From: PALSA-1353 sp050014015
Lineage (GTDB): Bacteria > Planctomycetota > Phycisphaerae > Tepidisphaerales > Tepidisphaeraceae
Length of the DNA stretch: 64,000 nt
Direction: 5' to 3'
Assembly (NCBI GenBank): GCA_050014015.1
Contig: JBEKEC010000024.1
Span: 7,470 to 71,469 of the forward strand
Under the pieces are notes generated by a model, which saw nothing but the letters and a program-made list of their open reading frames with translations, was not told where the DNA came from and ran no database searches. The translations under genes were made by a program, and so were the position numbers. Shown here piece after piece: positions 8,641 to 17,981 of the stretch (position 1 is its first letter; every line of letters begins with the position of its first letter).

Positions 8641-9615
8641 TTGAAGCGATGTTTGACAATCATTTCTCGTCCCTATATTTCTCCCCCCGTGTCAGCTACC
8701 GTGCCCGACAGGACGTGCCCGTCGTGTCCAATGTGCGGCGGTCAACTCTGCGGCGTCGTCGGTCCCATTTATTTCAATAAGCCGACTTACTTCGGCTCGG
8801 CTCCAATTGATCTTTCCGAACTCACGATCCGGCTTTTAAAATGTCCTGATTGTGAATTCCAATTTACGCATCCGCGCATTCCGCCGGAGAGACTGCTTGT
8901 CCTCTATTCCCAGATTGAGGCGCATCACTGGGGAATCGAAGTGGATAGCTATGAGCGCCAGTACGATATCATTGGCGCGATGTTGGCAAGATATGCCATC
9001 GGTCGCCGAATCCTCGATGTTGGATGTTTTACCGGCTCGCTATTAAAATACCTCGGTCCCGAGTGGGATCGTAACGGCGTTGAGCCGTCCGTCGCCGCCG
9101 CACAAATCACCCGGCGGACGGGCGCGACGGTCCTTGGGGCGACGCTTGAGGATATTCCTCCCCGTACGCCGCCATTCGATGTCATTACCGCAATCGATGT
9201 GATCGAGCACATCTCAGAACCCTTCGCATTTTTTGAGAGAAGTCGAGATTTGCTAAAGCCAGGCGGCGTCGTACTGATCGTCACCGGGGATACGCAATCC
9301 CTTACTTGGAAGTTGATGAAGAACCGCTATTGGTATTGCAGTCTTCCAGGACACGTCAGCTTCTTTTCTGGCCCGACCATGAAATATTTAGAAAACCGGC
9401 TCAACTTTCAGAGGCTTGAACGCTGTCGCCGCCGCCACATTCGTTCTCGACTTCTCCGGCACGTGAAGATGCTGTTACAGAACGTCTTTTATGAGCTTGG
9501 GGTCGCCGCTGGCGGCCTGGGCATCCCAAAACTTCGCAAACTGACGGTGGACGCCCCCGGCCCCAACTGGATCACGGCGCCAGATCACATGTTCTATGCG
9601 GCTCGGCGCCTCTAA
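8641..9615 (+). CDS. SAM-dependent methyltransferase with zinc-binding Cys motif
   Basis: A class I methyltransferase of about 320 residues. The N-terminal region has paired Cys motifs (CPSCPMCGG near residue 25, LKCPDCEFQF near residue 67) that likely bind zinc, as in methyltransferases of sugar and polysaccharide clusters. Motif I is RRILDVGCFTGSLLKYLG (about residues 121-138), followed by VEPS, and an acidic FDVITAIDVIEHI core. A downstream HVSFFS segment is common in the family. The start is uncertain: TTG at 8641 has AAAAGG abutting it, while TTG at 8653 or GTG at 8689 are alternatives. Probably decorates a glycan or its lipid carrier. Confidence 0.8.
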   Translation: MKRCLTIISRPYISPPVSATVPDRTCPSCPMCGGQLCGVVGPIYFNKPTYFGSAPIDLSELTIRLLKCPDCEFQFTHPRIPPERLLVLYSQIEAHHWGIEVDSYERQYDIIGAMLARYAIGRRILDVGCFTGSLLKYLGPEWDRNGVEPSVAAAQITRRTGATVLGATLEDIPPRTPPFDVITAIDVIEHISEPFAFFERSRDLLKPGGVVLIVTGDTQSLTWKLMKNRYWYCSLPGHVSFFSGPTMKYLENRLNFQRLERCRRRHIRSRLLRHVKMLLQNVFYELGVAAGGLGIPKLRKLTVDAPGPNWITAPDHMFYAARRL

Positions 9616-9778
9616 CGCAGCTTCTGCAAATCTTCCCGAGTGAGCGGCGAAAACCGCCGGATCGGCAGCGCAACCGTCTGCGCCATCATCCAAGCGAAAC
9701 CCCGTCCCATTTTGCTGGGCAGCAATTGCGAAGCCGGGACTAGCCCGACTACGCCGGCTGAAGACCACGAATCATTTT

Positions 9779-10018
9779 TTGTGCGAACCGGCGCGGCGAT
9801 GGGTGAAAATCGACGCCGAACGGATGCGGGTGGAGAACGGGCGGGCCTTTGGAGGCGCTTGGCTGGGGACGCAGGCGGTGGATCGGCTGGGACTGGCGGA
9901 GTTGCTGCGGCGATTAATCGAGCCGGGAAAAACGGTTGCCTCATCTCCAAACCTTGGTATCCTACGCGAAATTGCCGACGACGTTGGTCGCCCGCCGAGA
10001 CGGTCGAAAATTCGTTGA
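9779..10018 (+). pseudogene. IS1634-like transposase remnant
   Basis: A fragment of about 80 codons. The peptide ARRWVKIDAERMRVENGR followed by AFGGAWLGTQAVDRLGL matches the region of IS1634/IS4-group transposases just before the catalytic domain. Everything after LLRRLIEP diverges and the frame ends at 10018, so there is no DDE domain and the element is dead. No terminal inverted repeats could be placed. It separates the two methyltransferase genes, marking past insertion within the polysaccharide locus. Confidence 0.6.
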
Positions 10019-10042
10019 GCCGAGTTTGTGGCGGTGGATTAA

Positions 10043-10744
10043 ATGATCCGATGGGTGAAAAACCAACTTCGAAGCGGACTTGGAGATCAGCGATATGCAT
10101 TCCTTGCCAAGCGGAAAAACAACTTCAACGCCTACCTGAATTATCTGGCGGCAAGATACGTCAAACGGCAGCCGAACCTGGGGTATGATCGTCAATATTA
10201 CGAGCGGACCAACTCGGATTACGGATATTCATTTCCAATCATGGCCAAGACGCTGGTTGAGGTCTTTCATCCAAAACGCGCGGTTGATGTTGGCTGCGGT
10301 TCCGGCAGATTTGGCAGGGCCTTGATGCAGGCAGGATGCGCGGAAGTGTTTGGTTTTGATCAGTCGGCCGACTCCGTCGCGATGGCCATTTCCGAAGGGC
10401 TCAGCGGCGCCCAGCAGTTGGACGTTACCGTGGCCGCCGAAGCGCCGCTGCAGGGTGATTTGTGTACGTCTTTTGAGGTCGGGGAACATATCCCCAAGCG
10501 CTTCGCATCCAATTACTGTTCGCTGCTCTCACGCATCGCCCCAATCGTCGTAATGACCGTGGCTCCTCCCGGCCAGGGCGGACACTTCCACATGAATGAA
10601 CAGCCGCGGCAATACTGGGTTGAATTGATGAAATCACTTGGGATGCAGTTTGACAAAACAGCGACCGAGTTTCTGCAAAATGCGTGGCGCGGCAATGTGG
10701 CGGAACACTACTTCAGAAATCTCCTCGTATTTAGGCGAATCTGA
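10043..10744 (+). CDS. SAM-dependent methyltransferase
   Basis: A 233-residue class I methyltransferase. Motif I AVDVGCGSGRFGRALMQAG lies near residues 77-95, followed by VFGFDQS (end of strand 2, acidic residue binding the SAM ribose) and DLCTSFEVGEHI (motif III). Later segments (HFHMNEQPRQYWVELMKSLG) resemble small-molecule or sugar methyltransferases in glycan clusters. The ATG at 10043 lies just after the transposase remnant and no clear ribosome-binding site is visible, so expression may have been affected by the insertion. The substrate is unknown; a glycan or glycolipid is likely from context. Confidence 0.8.
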   Translation: MIRWVKNQLRSGLGDQRYAFLAKRKNNFNAYLNYLAARYVKRQPNLGYDRQYYERTNSDYGYSFPIMAKTLVEVFHPKRAVDVGCGSGRFGRALMQAGCAEVFGFDQSADSVAMAISEGLSGAQQLDVTVAAEAPLQGDLCTSFEVGEHIPKRFASNYCSLLSRIAPIVVMTVAPPGQGGHFHMNEQPRQYWVELMKSLGMQFDKTATEFLQNAWRGNVAEHYFRNLLVFRRI

Positions 10745-10871
10745 GGGCCGGCTCGCGGACTGGTTTCGCGCCCCGCAAAGCTTGCGAATTGCGGGCGAAG
10801 CTGGAATTGCCGCCTCACGCGGCGAAAAAGTCGAGCGGCTTGAGCGGGGAATAGGGTCGAGACAGAGCCTG

Positions 10872-11654
10872 TCATTCCCCGATTCCCATCACGTACAGCC
10901 AACTCCTCGGTTCCATCAGAAAACGTCTCAGTTTTCGCAGCCGAAAGACCTTTCGCCGCAGCCCGCTAAACTCCGCCCCATAGCGTTTTATAAATTCGGC
11001 ATATTCGGCGTCCCACTTTTGCGAGCGCGATTTGGTGGTGGGATAGGTCCGCAGATTTGCCAGATGGTAAGGCAGCAGGGCAATTCGATGGGAACTAGCA
11101 ACACGCATCCACCAGTCCGCGTCCATGACGAAATGAAGTGATTCATCCAAGTAACCTAACTTCTCATGGATACTGCGCCGCCACGTGGTTCCCGGTTGTG
11201 AAAAGACGTTGCGATTGTAATGCGCCAGTTCAAACGCATTGGTGGGCACCGACACCATCCGTCTAATGATTCTGTCGTTCTCGTCGATTATGCACGTATG
11301 ACCATAGACCATTTCAACATCGACGTGCCGCGCATAGAAATGACCGATGCGCCGTAGCGACTTGGCCGCATAACTGTCGTCGCTGTTCAGCCACCCGACG
11401 ATCTCCCCCCGCGCCCGTTTCAGGCCCTTGTTGATGGCCGAAGACTGTCCGCTGTCCTTCTCGCTTACCCAATATGCAAGCCGGCTTTCATATTTGCGAA
11501 TGATTTCGACTGATCCATCCGTCGAGCCGCCATCAATAACGATGTATTCAAGATTCGGATAATCCTGATCGAGGAGGCTGCGAATCGTGCGCTCCAGGAA
11601 CGGGGCCTGTTGATAACTACACGTGACGATGCTGATTTTGGGTAGGTTTTCCAT
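10872..11654 (-). CDS. Family 2 glycosyltransferase
   Basis: A 260-residue GT2 enzyme on the minus strand, opposite to its neighbours. The ATG at 11654 gives the family N-terminus KISIVTCSYQQAPFLERTI. Donor-binding IVIDGGSTDGS lies near residues 38-48, then EKDSGQSSAINKG and GWLNSDDSY (DxD-like metal site near residues 91-93). DADWWMRVA near residue 185 matches the acceptor-side Asp region. The family (WcaA/SpsA-like) builds repeat units of surface polysaccharide. The first codons face the upstream region of the GT4 gene at 11757, so the two are divergent and may share a 100-base control region. No downstream partner follows on its strand. Confidence 0.88.
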   Translation of the reverse strand: MENLPKISIVTCSYQQAPFLERTIRSLLDQDYPNLEYIVIDGGSTDGSVEIIRKYESRLAYWVSEKDSGQSSAINKGLKRARGEIVGWLNSDDSYAAKSLRRIGHFYARHVDVEMVYGHTCIIDENDRIIRRMVSVPTNAFELAHYNRNVFSQPGTTWRRSIHEKLGYLDESLHFVMDADWWMRVASSHRIALLPYHLANLRTYPTTKSRSQKWDAEYAEFIKRYGAEFSGLRRKVFRLRKLRRFLMEPRSWLYVMGIGE

Positions 11655-11756
11655 AGAATTCGGAGTTCCGACGCCGATGGCGACCGGAGAGGTTATAATG
11701 CGCCCGCTTCGCGTTTTCCAACGCGGCAAAATGGAATAAGTCGGGTGGAGCGCGTG

Positions 11757-12998
11757 ATGGGTCGTAGTCAAATTGAGCACCCATGGGTTGCGATGATCCA
11801 GGACGGGGCGCGGCTTCACTATCTCGTCCCGCTCGCCCTGCAAAACGCCGGCATTCTCGACCGCGTGTTCATCGACTGGTTCGTGCGGGAAGGATCGATC
11901 GAGGAGAAGATCGCCGGCCTTGGCGGGAAATTCCTGCGGCAAATGGGCCGAAAAATGGCGGAGCGAAGATGTCCGGAACTCGATCCGGCACGCGTGATCC
12001 GCAATCCCTTCATGGCGCTGGGGATGCGGCTCAGGATGCCCAGATTCGCCCGCTCGGAGGATTCATTCATCTGGGCATCGCGTCAAACCGCCAAATGGGT
12101 CATCCGCAAGGGCTTCGGCGACGCGAACGTTCTCTATGGCTTCATCCGCAATGCCGCGCCCGAAGCCTATCGCGCCGCCAAGGCCCGGGGGCTCCTGGCG
12201 GTTGGAGACCAGATGATCGCTCCGCTGGAAGTCGAAGTCGCAGAAATGCAGCGGCAAATTCAGCGCTGGCCCGGTTGGATCGGGCGGGAAACCGCCGACC
12301 TGCACCAGGAATATCTGGAATTCGAAAGAGAAACCTGGGAGACGCTGGATGGGATCACCTGTGCATCCGATTACGTGCGGGAGGGGCTGATTTCCCGCGG
12401 AATCGCGCCGGAGAGAATATCGGTGATCCCATATCCGTGGCCGCACCCAAGCGGGGATCGGGTCGAGCGACAAAGAAAATCCGGGCCGTTGGTGGTGGGG
12501 TTTGTCGGAGCGGTGGGGCTTCGCAAGGGCGCTGGCTATTTTCTGGAAACGGCCCGGCGATTTGATCCGGCAAAGATGAAGTTCGTCATGGTGGGGAATG
12601 TCCTGTTGGACCAAGGCAAATTGGAGCCATACGCCCAGCGCGTGCAATTCGTCGGCCCCGTGCCGCGAAGCACCGTTGCCGACTGGCTCGGGAAATTCGA
12701 CGTGTTTTTCTTCCCCTCAACCTGCGAGGGGTCGGCCGGCGCGGTGATGGAGGCGATGGGCGCTGGACTGGCCGTGCTCACGACGCACAACAGCGGCTCG
12801 CGCGTTCGCGATGGCATTGACGGCTTCATTCGGTCCTGCGATGACATCGACGGCTTCGAGCAGGCCCTTCGCAACCTTGACGATGATCGAGATCTGTTGC
12901 TTCGGATGGGCGAGTCGGCGCGCGCCCGCGTTTTGGCATACGACCTCAACGCCTATCAAAGCGAGCTGTCGCGGTTCTTCCAGGGATTGCCGCCATGA
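11757..12998 (+). CDS. Family 4 glycosyltransferase
   Basis: A GT-B fold enzyme of 413 residues. I chose the ATG at 11757 because GGTGGAG lies six bases before it; a GTG four codons upstream is the alternative. The N-terminal domain is divergent. The C-terminal domain is typical: VVGFVGAVGLRKGAGYFLE near residue 240, VQFVGPVPRSTVADW, and FFFPSTCEGSAGAVMEAMGAGLAVLTT holding the EX7E-type motif that contacts donor phosphates. A TATAAT at 11694-11699 could be its -10 element, though no good -35 was found. The stop overlaps the next start by four bases (ATGA), so it is translationally coupled to the GT87-type gene. Confidence 0.87.
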   Translation: MGRSQIEHPWVAMIQDGARLHYLVPLALQNAGILDRVFIDWFVREGSIEEKIAGLGGKFLRQMGRKMAERRCPELDPARVIRNPFMALGMRLRMPRFARSEDSFIWASRQTAKWVIRKGFGDANVLYGFIRNAAPEAYRAAKARGLLAVGDQMIAPLEVEVAEMQRQIQRWPGWIGRETADLHQEYLEFERETWETLDGITCASDYVREGLISRGIAPERISVIPYPWPHPSGDRVERQRKSGPLVVGFVGAVGLRKGAGYFLETARRFDPAKMKFVMVGNVLLDQGKLEPYAQRVQFVGPVPRSTVADWLGKFDVFFFPSTCEGSAGAVMEAMGAGLAVLTTHNSGSRVRDGIDGFIRSCDDIDGFEQALRNLDDDRDLLLRMGESARARVLAYDLNAYQSELSRFFQGLPP

Positions 12999-14329
12999 CC
13001 CCAAGCCTCGAAGCAGCGCCGGGCAAGATTCGATCGATCGACCCATCGCGTTTTAATCGAGCGATGGCGGCGATTTCGCTCCTGATCCTGTCCACGGTCG
13101 TAGCCGTCAGAACCGCTCGATCTCCCCTCGAGTATTTTGATTTCCCGCAATATTACGCGGCTGGTCTGATGGTCAGACTTGGCCACGCAGGCGCGCTGTA
13201 TCCGTTGCCGAATCCTCATTCGCCATGGAATGCCGGCTATCCCGAAGGCTCGTCACTCAAGCCAAAGTACAGCCAGATCGCAAGACAATACGGCGTGCCC
13301 GTGGACGCCTACCGGTTTATACAACCGCCGCAAGCCGCCATGTTTTATGTGCCTTTGAGCCTGCTTCCAATTCAAATGGCGCACTACCTGTTCCTCGGAC
13401 TCTTGACCTTGTGCGGTTGGTGGGCGGCTATTCAGGGAGGAGAATGCTACGAACGTCTCATCGGCAGGCCATCGGTTGGCAGCGGATGGCTCGTCTTCCT
13501 GATATCCACGTCGCCGCTGATGTTTCTGTCCGTCCGAACCGGGAATACCACGCTTCTCACGGCTCCTCTGTTCGGCGCTGCCGTCAACGGAATCCTGCTC
13601 CGTCGCGACGTGCGCGCGGGCCTGGGCAGTTGCCTTGGGTCCGTCCTTAAGATTTTTCCAGGCTCTTTGATGCTCGTCGCCATCGTCGCCGGACGCTGGC
13701 GCGCGTTGGCGTGGTTTGTGGCATCGAACGCCCTTCTTCTGATCCTGGCGATCGCAGTCATTGGTGTAGCGCCGTTTCACGAATTCGCGGCATCCATCGT
13801 TCCCACTCTATCGAGGCCGACCGCCGACATTGGAAATCAATCTTTGGCCGCATTCCTTCTGGCCGTAAGCCATCGCGACGTACTTTCAAGTTCGACGCTG
13901 CGGATCCTCGAAACCTCGCGCTGGGCCGCGCTGTCAGTCTCATTTATCGTTCTCTGGCGCCGCCGCCGTGCCGTGCGGGCAGAGCCGCAAAGAATGATCG
14001 CCGGCGCCGCACTGATTCTCGCGATCATCTTCATATTCAGCCCGCTTACCTGGACGCACTATACCTCCCTTTTCTTTCCGCTCTCCGGCTGGATTGCCTG
14101 GGAAGCTCGCCAACGCCGATCCGCGGCAATCGCCGCCGCTGCCGTCGCGGTATTGACGTGGTTCCCAATCCACGTGGCCCTCCACACAATCCACGTCACA
14201 ATCCACATCCCCGAGCCCTTCGCTTCCCTCACTTTGTGGGCCTTATTGTTGATCGCTGGATTGTCTTTTCTCCGAGTGATCGCGCCCAAGGGAGATCAAC
14301 TATCTTCAGGGATTCCCGTGGCGTGTTGA
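12995..14329 (+). CDS. GT87-type membrane glycosyltransferase
   Basis: A 444-residue polytopic protein of the DUF2029/GT87 mannosyltransferase group (GT-C fold). It uses polyprenyl-phosphate sugars on the outer side of the inner membrane. About 10-11 hydrophobic helices are readable. The first loop has the expected acidic pair before an aromatic motif (FDFPQYYAAGLMV, near residue 50), followed by YRFIQPPQAAMFYVPLSLLP, where the PP segment is characteristic. It overlaps the preceding GT4 by ATGA, so the two are co-translated. A second GT87-type gene is at 35029. The sugar is unknown. Confidence 0.82.
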   Translation: MTPSLEAAPGKIRSIDPSRFNRAMAAISLLILSTVVAVRTARSPLEYFDFPQYYAAGLMVRLGHAGALYPLPNPHSPWNAGYPEGSSLKPKYSQIARQYGVPVDAYRFIQPPQAAMFYVPLSLLPIQMAHYLFLGLLTLCGWWAAIQGGECYERLIGRPSVGSGWLVFLISTSPLMFLSVRTGNTTLLTAPLFGAAVNGILLRRDVRAGLGSCLGSVLKIFPGSLMLVAIVAGRWRALAWFVASNALLLILAIAVIGVAPFHEFAASIVPTLSRPTADIGNQSLAAFLLAVSHRDVLSSSTLRILETSRWAALSVSFIVLWRRRRAVRAEPQRMIAGAALILAIIFIFSPLTWTHYTSLFFPLSGWIAWEARQRRSAAIAAAAVAVLTWFPIHVALHTIHVTIHIPEPFASLTLWALLLIAGLSFLRVIAPKGDQLSSGIPVAC

Positions 14330-14397
14330 TTTTGAATGGATGGGCCTGGTGAAAGGGTTGTGGGCGACGCACTCCGGGCAGTTCCAGCATTCGCCAA

Positions 14398-14426
14398 TTG
14401 GCGATACTGGAATCGCCGATTATAAT
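14398..14426 (+). promoter_or_regulatory. Candidate sigma70 promoter of the polymerase gene
   Basis: TTGGCG, a 17-base spacer, then a perfect TATAAT (14421-14426). Transcription from about 14433 would leave a leader of about 57 bases before the ATG at 14490. The -35 matches four of six consensus positions. Confidence 0.55.
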
Positions 14427-14489
14427 AGAAGTGAGAATTCCGCCAGAGATGTTATCCGGACGATCGAAGCGGGCTAAAGGATACTGCTC

Positions 14490-16109
14490 ATGAGTGATTA
14501 CGAAGATTATCAGCCGCACTCGGCGGACTCGTTTCTCTTTGTTCCCGGCGTTGCCGGCCAAATCCATGACGTTCGCCCGCTGAAGCGATCAAAAGTTCTC
14601 TATTTTTTCCTGCTCATTCCGTGCATGTGGGCGGGAATCTCCTGGATGGGGGGGGGAATTCCCTTCCTGACGGACTTGGCTTTTTCCACGCTGCTCGTGA
14701 TGTGCCTGATATTGATTGCCACGGAAGTCGTTGCCTTTTCGCGACGATTTGGCGTAGGTGGCCTTGTTCTCTTCGGCGGCACGCTGGTCTGGTACGTCCA
14801 CGACTACTTTTCGAACTGGTTTCAGATCAACTTCCAGTTCAACTTCACGGGTTTCTCGCCCGAGGTCGTGGCCAAGGCGGCGTTTTCGACGACGCTCTTC
14901 GTTTTCTTCGCGGCGATGGGCTTGCTCCTGCCGCCATGGCGCAGATTCACCAACATGTCTCTGAAGATCCCCGAGCCTGCGAATAACGGGGTTTACATGT
15001 TCGCCATCATCGCGACCGCATTGGTGGGGTTGATTCCGCTCGCCTTTTTCACCAAGGAGTCGCTTCCAATTACTCTCTGGAAGGCCATGACGGCGATGCG
15101 AACCGGCCACGGCCCGGAATACACGACGGGGCGAACGGGAAACCTCAACTATTCCTGGGGAGGGTATCTGGCGCAGCTGCAACAGATTGGATCAACGGGC
15201 GGCGTGCTGGCGGCATTTTACGTCCTGATGGTGCCCGGCAAAGGGCCGTCAAAATGGCTCGCCACGCTGATCTGGGTCTTCTCGGCCGCGCTCGGATTTG
15301 GCGGCGGCAGCCGCGGTGAGTTTCTTTTCGCGGTATTCCCCGTCGCCGTGCTTCTATTTCTGAAGTACATGTTGATCGCGGCCGACCGGCTGCGGAAATT
15401 CAGCCCGCGCGCCATACTCTATTCAGGCGTGTTTATGTTTTGCACGTTGTTTGTCGTTCAGATTCAAGGAAATTTTCGCAACAGCGGACTCCAAGGCGTC
15501 GACCTGTTCAAAATGCAAATCTTCAAAAGCCAGGGAAACGATATGTTTTCCGAAGGCTTGCTCGGGTACAAGTATTTTGGCGAAATTTTCCCGTTGGCGA
15601 AAAATAATTTTCCCGGAGCGACGTTTATTCGCCCGATGCCCGACGTCGCTTTTCGATTCGCGATCGGATGGATTCCCCGCGTTTTGTGGCACAATAAGCC
15701 CGGGATCGACGCGAGCGCGCAGTGGCTCAACAAAATGATGAGCGGCGGGACGGCCGCAAACACCGATACTTCCGGGCAGGTCACCGGAGGAACGATGTGC
15801 CCAGGAATCGCGGGGGAGGCCTGTAACGCCTACGGATTTGCCGGCGTGATTGAAATGGGACTGCTGTTCGGCTGGCTTTGCAAACTGACCGAGGAAATGT
15901 TGTGGGTAAACCTGCGCCGGCCACTGACCGTTATGTTCGCCCTTGGCGTGGCGGGGTGGCTGTTTCGCTGCTTCCGCGATCTGACGCCGCAGGACTTATA
16001 TCCGCTGCTTATCGGCATGCTGTTCATTATTCTTGCGATCAAGTTCATCCAAGTATTTTCCGGAGGCCAGACAGCCGAGACGCCTGTCTTCTCCGGAGAA
16101 TACGCCTGA
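14490..16109 (+). CDS. O-antigen polymerase-like membrane protein
   Basis: A 539-residue protein with about 12 hydrophobic segments between residues 35 and 525. A large non-hydrophobic loop at about residues 330-440 contains NNFPGATFIRP, PGIDASAQWLNKM and a Gly/Thr-rich stretch. The loop position and overall architecture resemble Wzy-type polymerases of bacterial polysaccharide loci, which join repeat units on the periplasmic side. Sequence motifs in this family are weak, so the assignment leans on topology and context between glycosyltransferases and flippases. It has its own probable promoter (14398-14426). It is the last plus-strand gene before a pair of minus-strand genes. Confidence 0.65.
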   Translation: MSDYEDYQPHSADSFLFVPGVAGQIHDVRPLKRSKVLYFFLLIPCMWAGISWMGGGIPFLTDLAFSTLLVMCLILIATEVVAFSRRFGVGGLVLFGGTLVWYVHDYFSNWFQINFQFNFTGFSPEVVAKAAFSTTLFVFFAAMGLLLPPWRRFTNMSLKIPEPANNGVYMFAIIATALVGLIPLAFFTKESLPITLWKAMTAMRTGHGPEYTTGRTGNLNYSWGGYLAQLQQIGSTGGVLAAFYVLMVPGKGPSKWLATLIWVFSAALGFGGGSRGEFLFAVFPVAVLLFLKYMLIAADRLRKFSPRAILYSGVFMFCTLFVVQIQGNFRNSGLQGVDLFKMQIFKSQGNDMFSEGLLGYKYFGEIFPLAKNNFPGATFIRPMPDVAFRFAIGWIPRVLWHNKPGIDASAQWLNKMMSGGTAANTDTSGQVTGGTMCPGIAGEACNAYGFAGVIEMGLLFGWLCKLTEEMLWVNLRRPLTVMFALGVAGWLFRCFRDLTPQDLYPLLIGMLFIILAIKFIQVFSGGQTAETPVFSGEYA

Positions 16110-16245
16110 TCGGGCGCTTCGGCCGTGATGCGTTTGTGAGCGGCTTGCGCGAAATGGCTGGACGGTTGCGGACGCGCTAGTCGACGCGGTTCGGCTGCAT
16201 CACTCGACTGAGATGCGCTTGGCATTCCACGCAGGTCAGCGCGGC

Positions 16246-16962
16246 TTAACCTCGCTCCACCCATCGCCGGGGCAGCCACGGAATGCGCTTTGCCGACATG
16301 CGCCTTATGCCGCGGATATTCTTTACGCCATATTTCGCCCAAATGAGTTGGGCCGGCGAAACGTTCGCGCGGCTTCGATTGACAAACAGGGTATTATAGT
16401 GCACGGTCCGGCTGAAATTGATGAAATAGAAGCCGAGGTCTTCCAGCCGGCGAATCAGAGCCGCCAGCGGTTCGAGTTTTACCAGTCCGTTGAAGTCGTG
16501 AAATTCCACGGTCATCTGTACGATGTTTTGTAGAAACGCGTCGCTGCATTTCTGAAGCGCCTCGACCTCCACGCCTTCGATGTCGATTTTCAGAAGGTCG
16601 ATCACGCCGATCCCCAGGCGGGACGCGAAAGTTTCCAGCGTCTCGACCCTCACCATCGTTTGGCCGACGTAGGTTTCTTTTTCCGCCTTGATCAGTCCGG
16701 AGCCCATGGAAATCGGATTGATGTGCAACGCAAACCGGCCATTTTCCGCCCCAATTGCCACCTGGTGGAGCCGAAGGTTGGCGCTTTTCGGGATTTGCTC
16801 GAGTGTTTCAGGCGATGGCTCGGCACAATGAACCGTGCAGCCAAATCCTCGCACGATTTCCGTCGCAAATTCCCCAACGTTGGCCCCGAGATCGAGCACG
16901 GTGGAACTTGGAGAAAGCAACTGGGAGAAAAATGTGTGTTCGCTAACCGTAATCAGCGGCAT
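16246..16962 (-). CDS. FkbM-family methyltransferase
   Basis: A class I SAM-dependent O-methyltransferase of about 238 residues in the FkbM family, which commonly methylates hydroxyls of sugars in glycan clusters. Motif I is TVLDLGANVGEFATEIV. The FkbM signature IDLLKIDIEGVEVEALQ (metal/acceptor Asp and Glu) is near residue 125, and VEFHDFNG follows. I prefer the ATG at 16962, with GGGA about eight bases upstream, to the GTG at 16992. Together with the gene at 17140-17889 on the same strand it forms an island inside plus-strand genes. It probably caps or decorates the polysaccharide made by its neighbours. Confidence 0.87.
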   Translation of the reverse strand: MPLITVSEHTFFSQLLSPSSTVLDLGANVGEFATEIVRGFGCTVHCAEPSPETLEQIPKSANLRLHQVAIGAENGRFALHINPISMGSGLIKAEKETYVGQTMVRVETLETFASRLGIGVIDLLKIDIEGVEVEALQKCSDAFLQNIVQMTVEFHDFNGLVKLEPLAALIRRLEDLGFYFINFSRTVHYNTLFVNRSRANVSPAQLIWAKYGVKNIRGIRRMSAKRIPWLPRRWVERG

Positions 16963-17139
16963 CGCAGGTCCCAGCGATATGGATAGGGGCACTCAGCCCA
17001 AAAACTGCCAAAGCCGACGACGGCTCGTTTCGACCAAAAGTGTAGGGCAATCGCGGGGATTTGACAACGACGGACTGACCCGGATTATGCGCGGGACGCA
17101 TAGAACTGGCTTTCCCATAGGCGCTGCCGTGCGCGTTGA

Positions 17140-17889
17140 TCAAATCCAATACCAGGGCGCGACCTGCCTAAGAACCGATTTGACGTGAAACTTGATTCGT
17201 TCCCTCGGTGAAAAATAGCCGGAACTGTCCGTGCCGCGAAGTCCGTCGATCTTGGGCTGCGACCGAAATCTCGGAACGATGCGAAACGCGTCCCGCGCCG
17301 CCAGAAGCCGATCCATCATCAACTGTTCGGGGGCACGTTGTTCCAGATCTTCCCGCATGTACTGAAACTGGCCCATGAACAATGATTCGTAACCCCGCCG
17401 CGTGCACGCCAGCAACCGCAAGTCCATCCAGCGGTTATTCACCGTCTTGATGTCGCAGTACACGTCGAATGCCGACGGCGCCGTTGCGACCATTCGGCCC
17501 AGATTCAGAACGCGAAGCCGTCCCGTGATCTTCCACCAGCGACCGGCGGGCTCCATCGCCCAAAGCAGTTTCGACGTCTTGAATCCATGGTCGATCATCT
17601 TGAATTCCCCATACCCGCGGCCGTATTGCGGCGGGTGGTCCAGCCCGGCGAAGTTGATGATCTCTACCGATTTCCCCTCAGCCTCCGCGGCAAGTTTGTG
17701 AAGCGAATCCAACGGATGTCCCGAATTCTCCATGAAGACAATTCGATCCACCAACTCATTCGGCAGCCCAACGTAAAACTTGAACGCTTTCTCGTAGTCA
17801 GCCAGCCGCGCCGACGGATCCGTGCGATGCAGGTAGGGCACTCCCGGGGGCGGAGTCACCGTCGCGGTCAGTAAAATCAGTTCGGCCAC
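17140..17889 (-). CDS. Uncharacterised glycan-cluster protein, possibly a glycosyltransferase
   Basis: A 249-residue soluble protein starting at a GTG with no signal peptide. The opening strand (ELILLTATVTPP) followed by HRTDPSARLADYEKAFKF, then IVFMENSGHPLDSL and RGYGEFKMIDHGF, and a WWKITGRLRVLN motif near residue 120 give a Rossmann-like pattern. I recall similar unassigned proteins in polysaccharide loci but cannot place this one in a named GT family. Late in the protein, FMGQFQYMREDLEQRAPE could be acceptor-binding. A candidate promoter lies directly upstream, back to back with that of the GT4 gene at 18224. Function inferred from context only. Confidence 0.6.
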   Translation of the reverse strand: MAELILLTATVTPPPGVPYLHRTDPSARLADYEKAFKFYVGLPNELVDRIVFMENSGHPLDSLHKLAAEAEGKSVEIINFAGLDHPPQYGRGYGEFKMIDHGFKTSKLLWAMEPAGRWWKITGRLRVLNLGRMVATAPSAFDVYCDIKTVNNRWMDLRLLACTRRGYESLFMGQFQYMREDLEQRAPEQLMMDRLLAARDAFRIVPRFRSQPKIDGLRGTDSSGYFSPRERIKFHVKSVLRQVAPWYWI

Positions 17890-17921
17890 AGTTGGGATTC
17901 CCGGTTCGGTAAACGAGGGCC

Positions 17922-17949
17922 ATTATCGTATAAATCGGCCAGATCACAA
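17922..17949 (-). promoter_or_regulatory. Candidate promoter of the 17140-17889 gene
   Basis: On the minus strand TTGTGA, 16 bases, GATAAT. Transcription near 17915 gives a leader of about 25 bases before the GTG at 17889. By-eye prediction. Confidence 0.4.
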
Positions 17950-17981
17950 GAAACCCATTCGCTCCTGTGCCGGGCGCTGAA

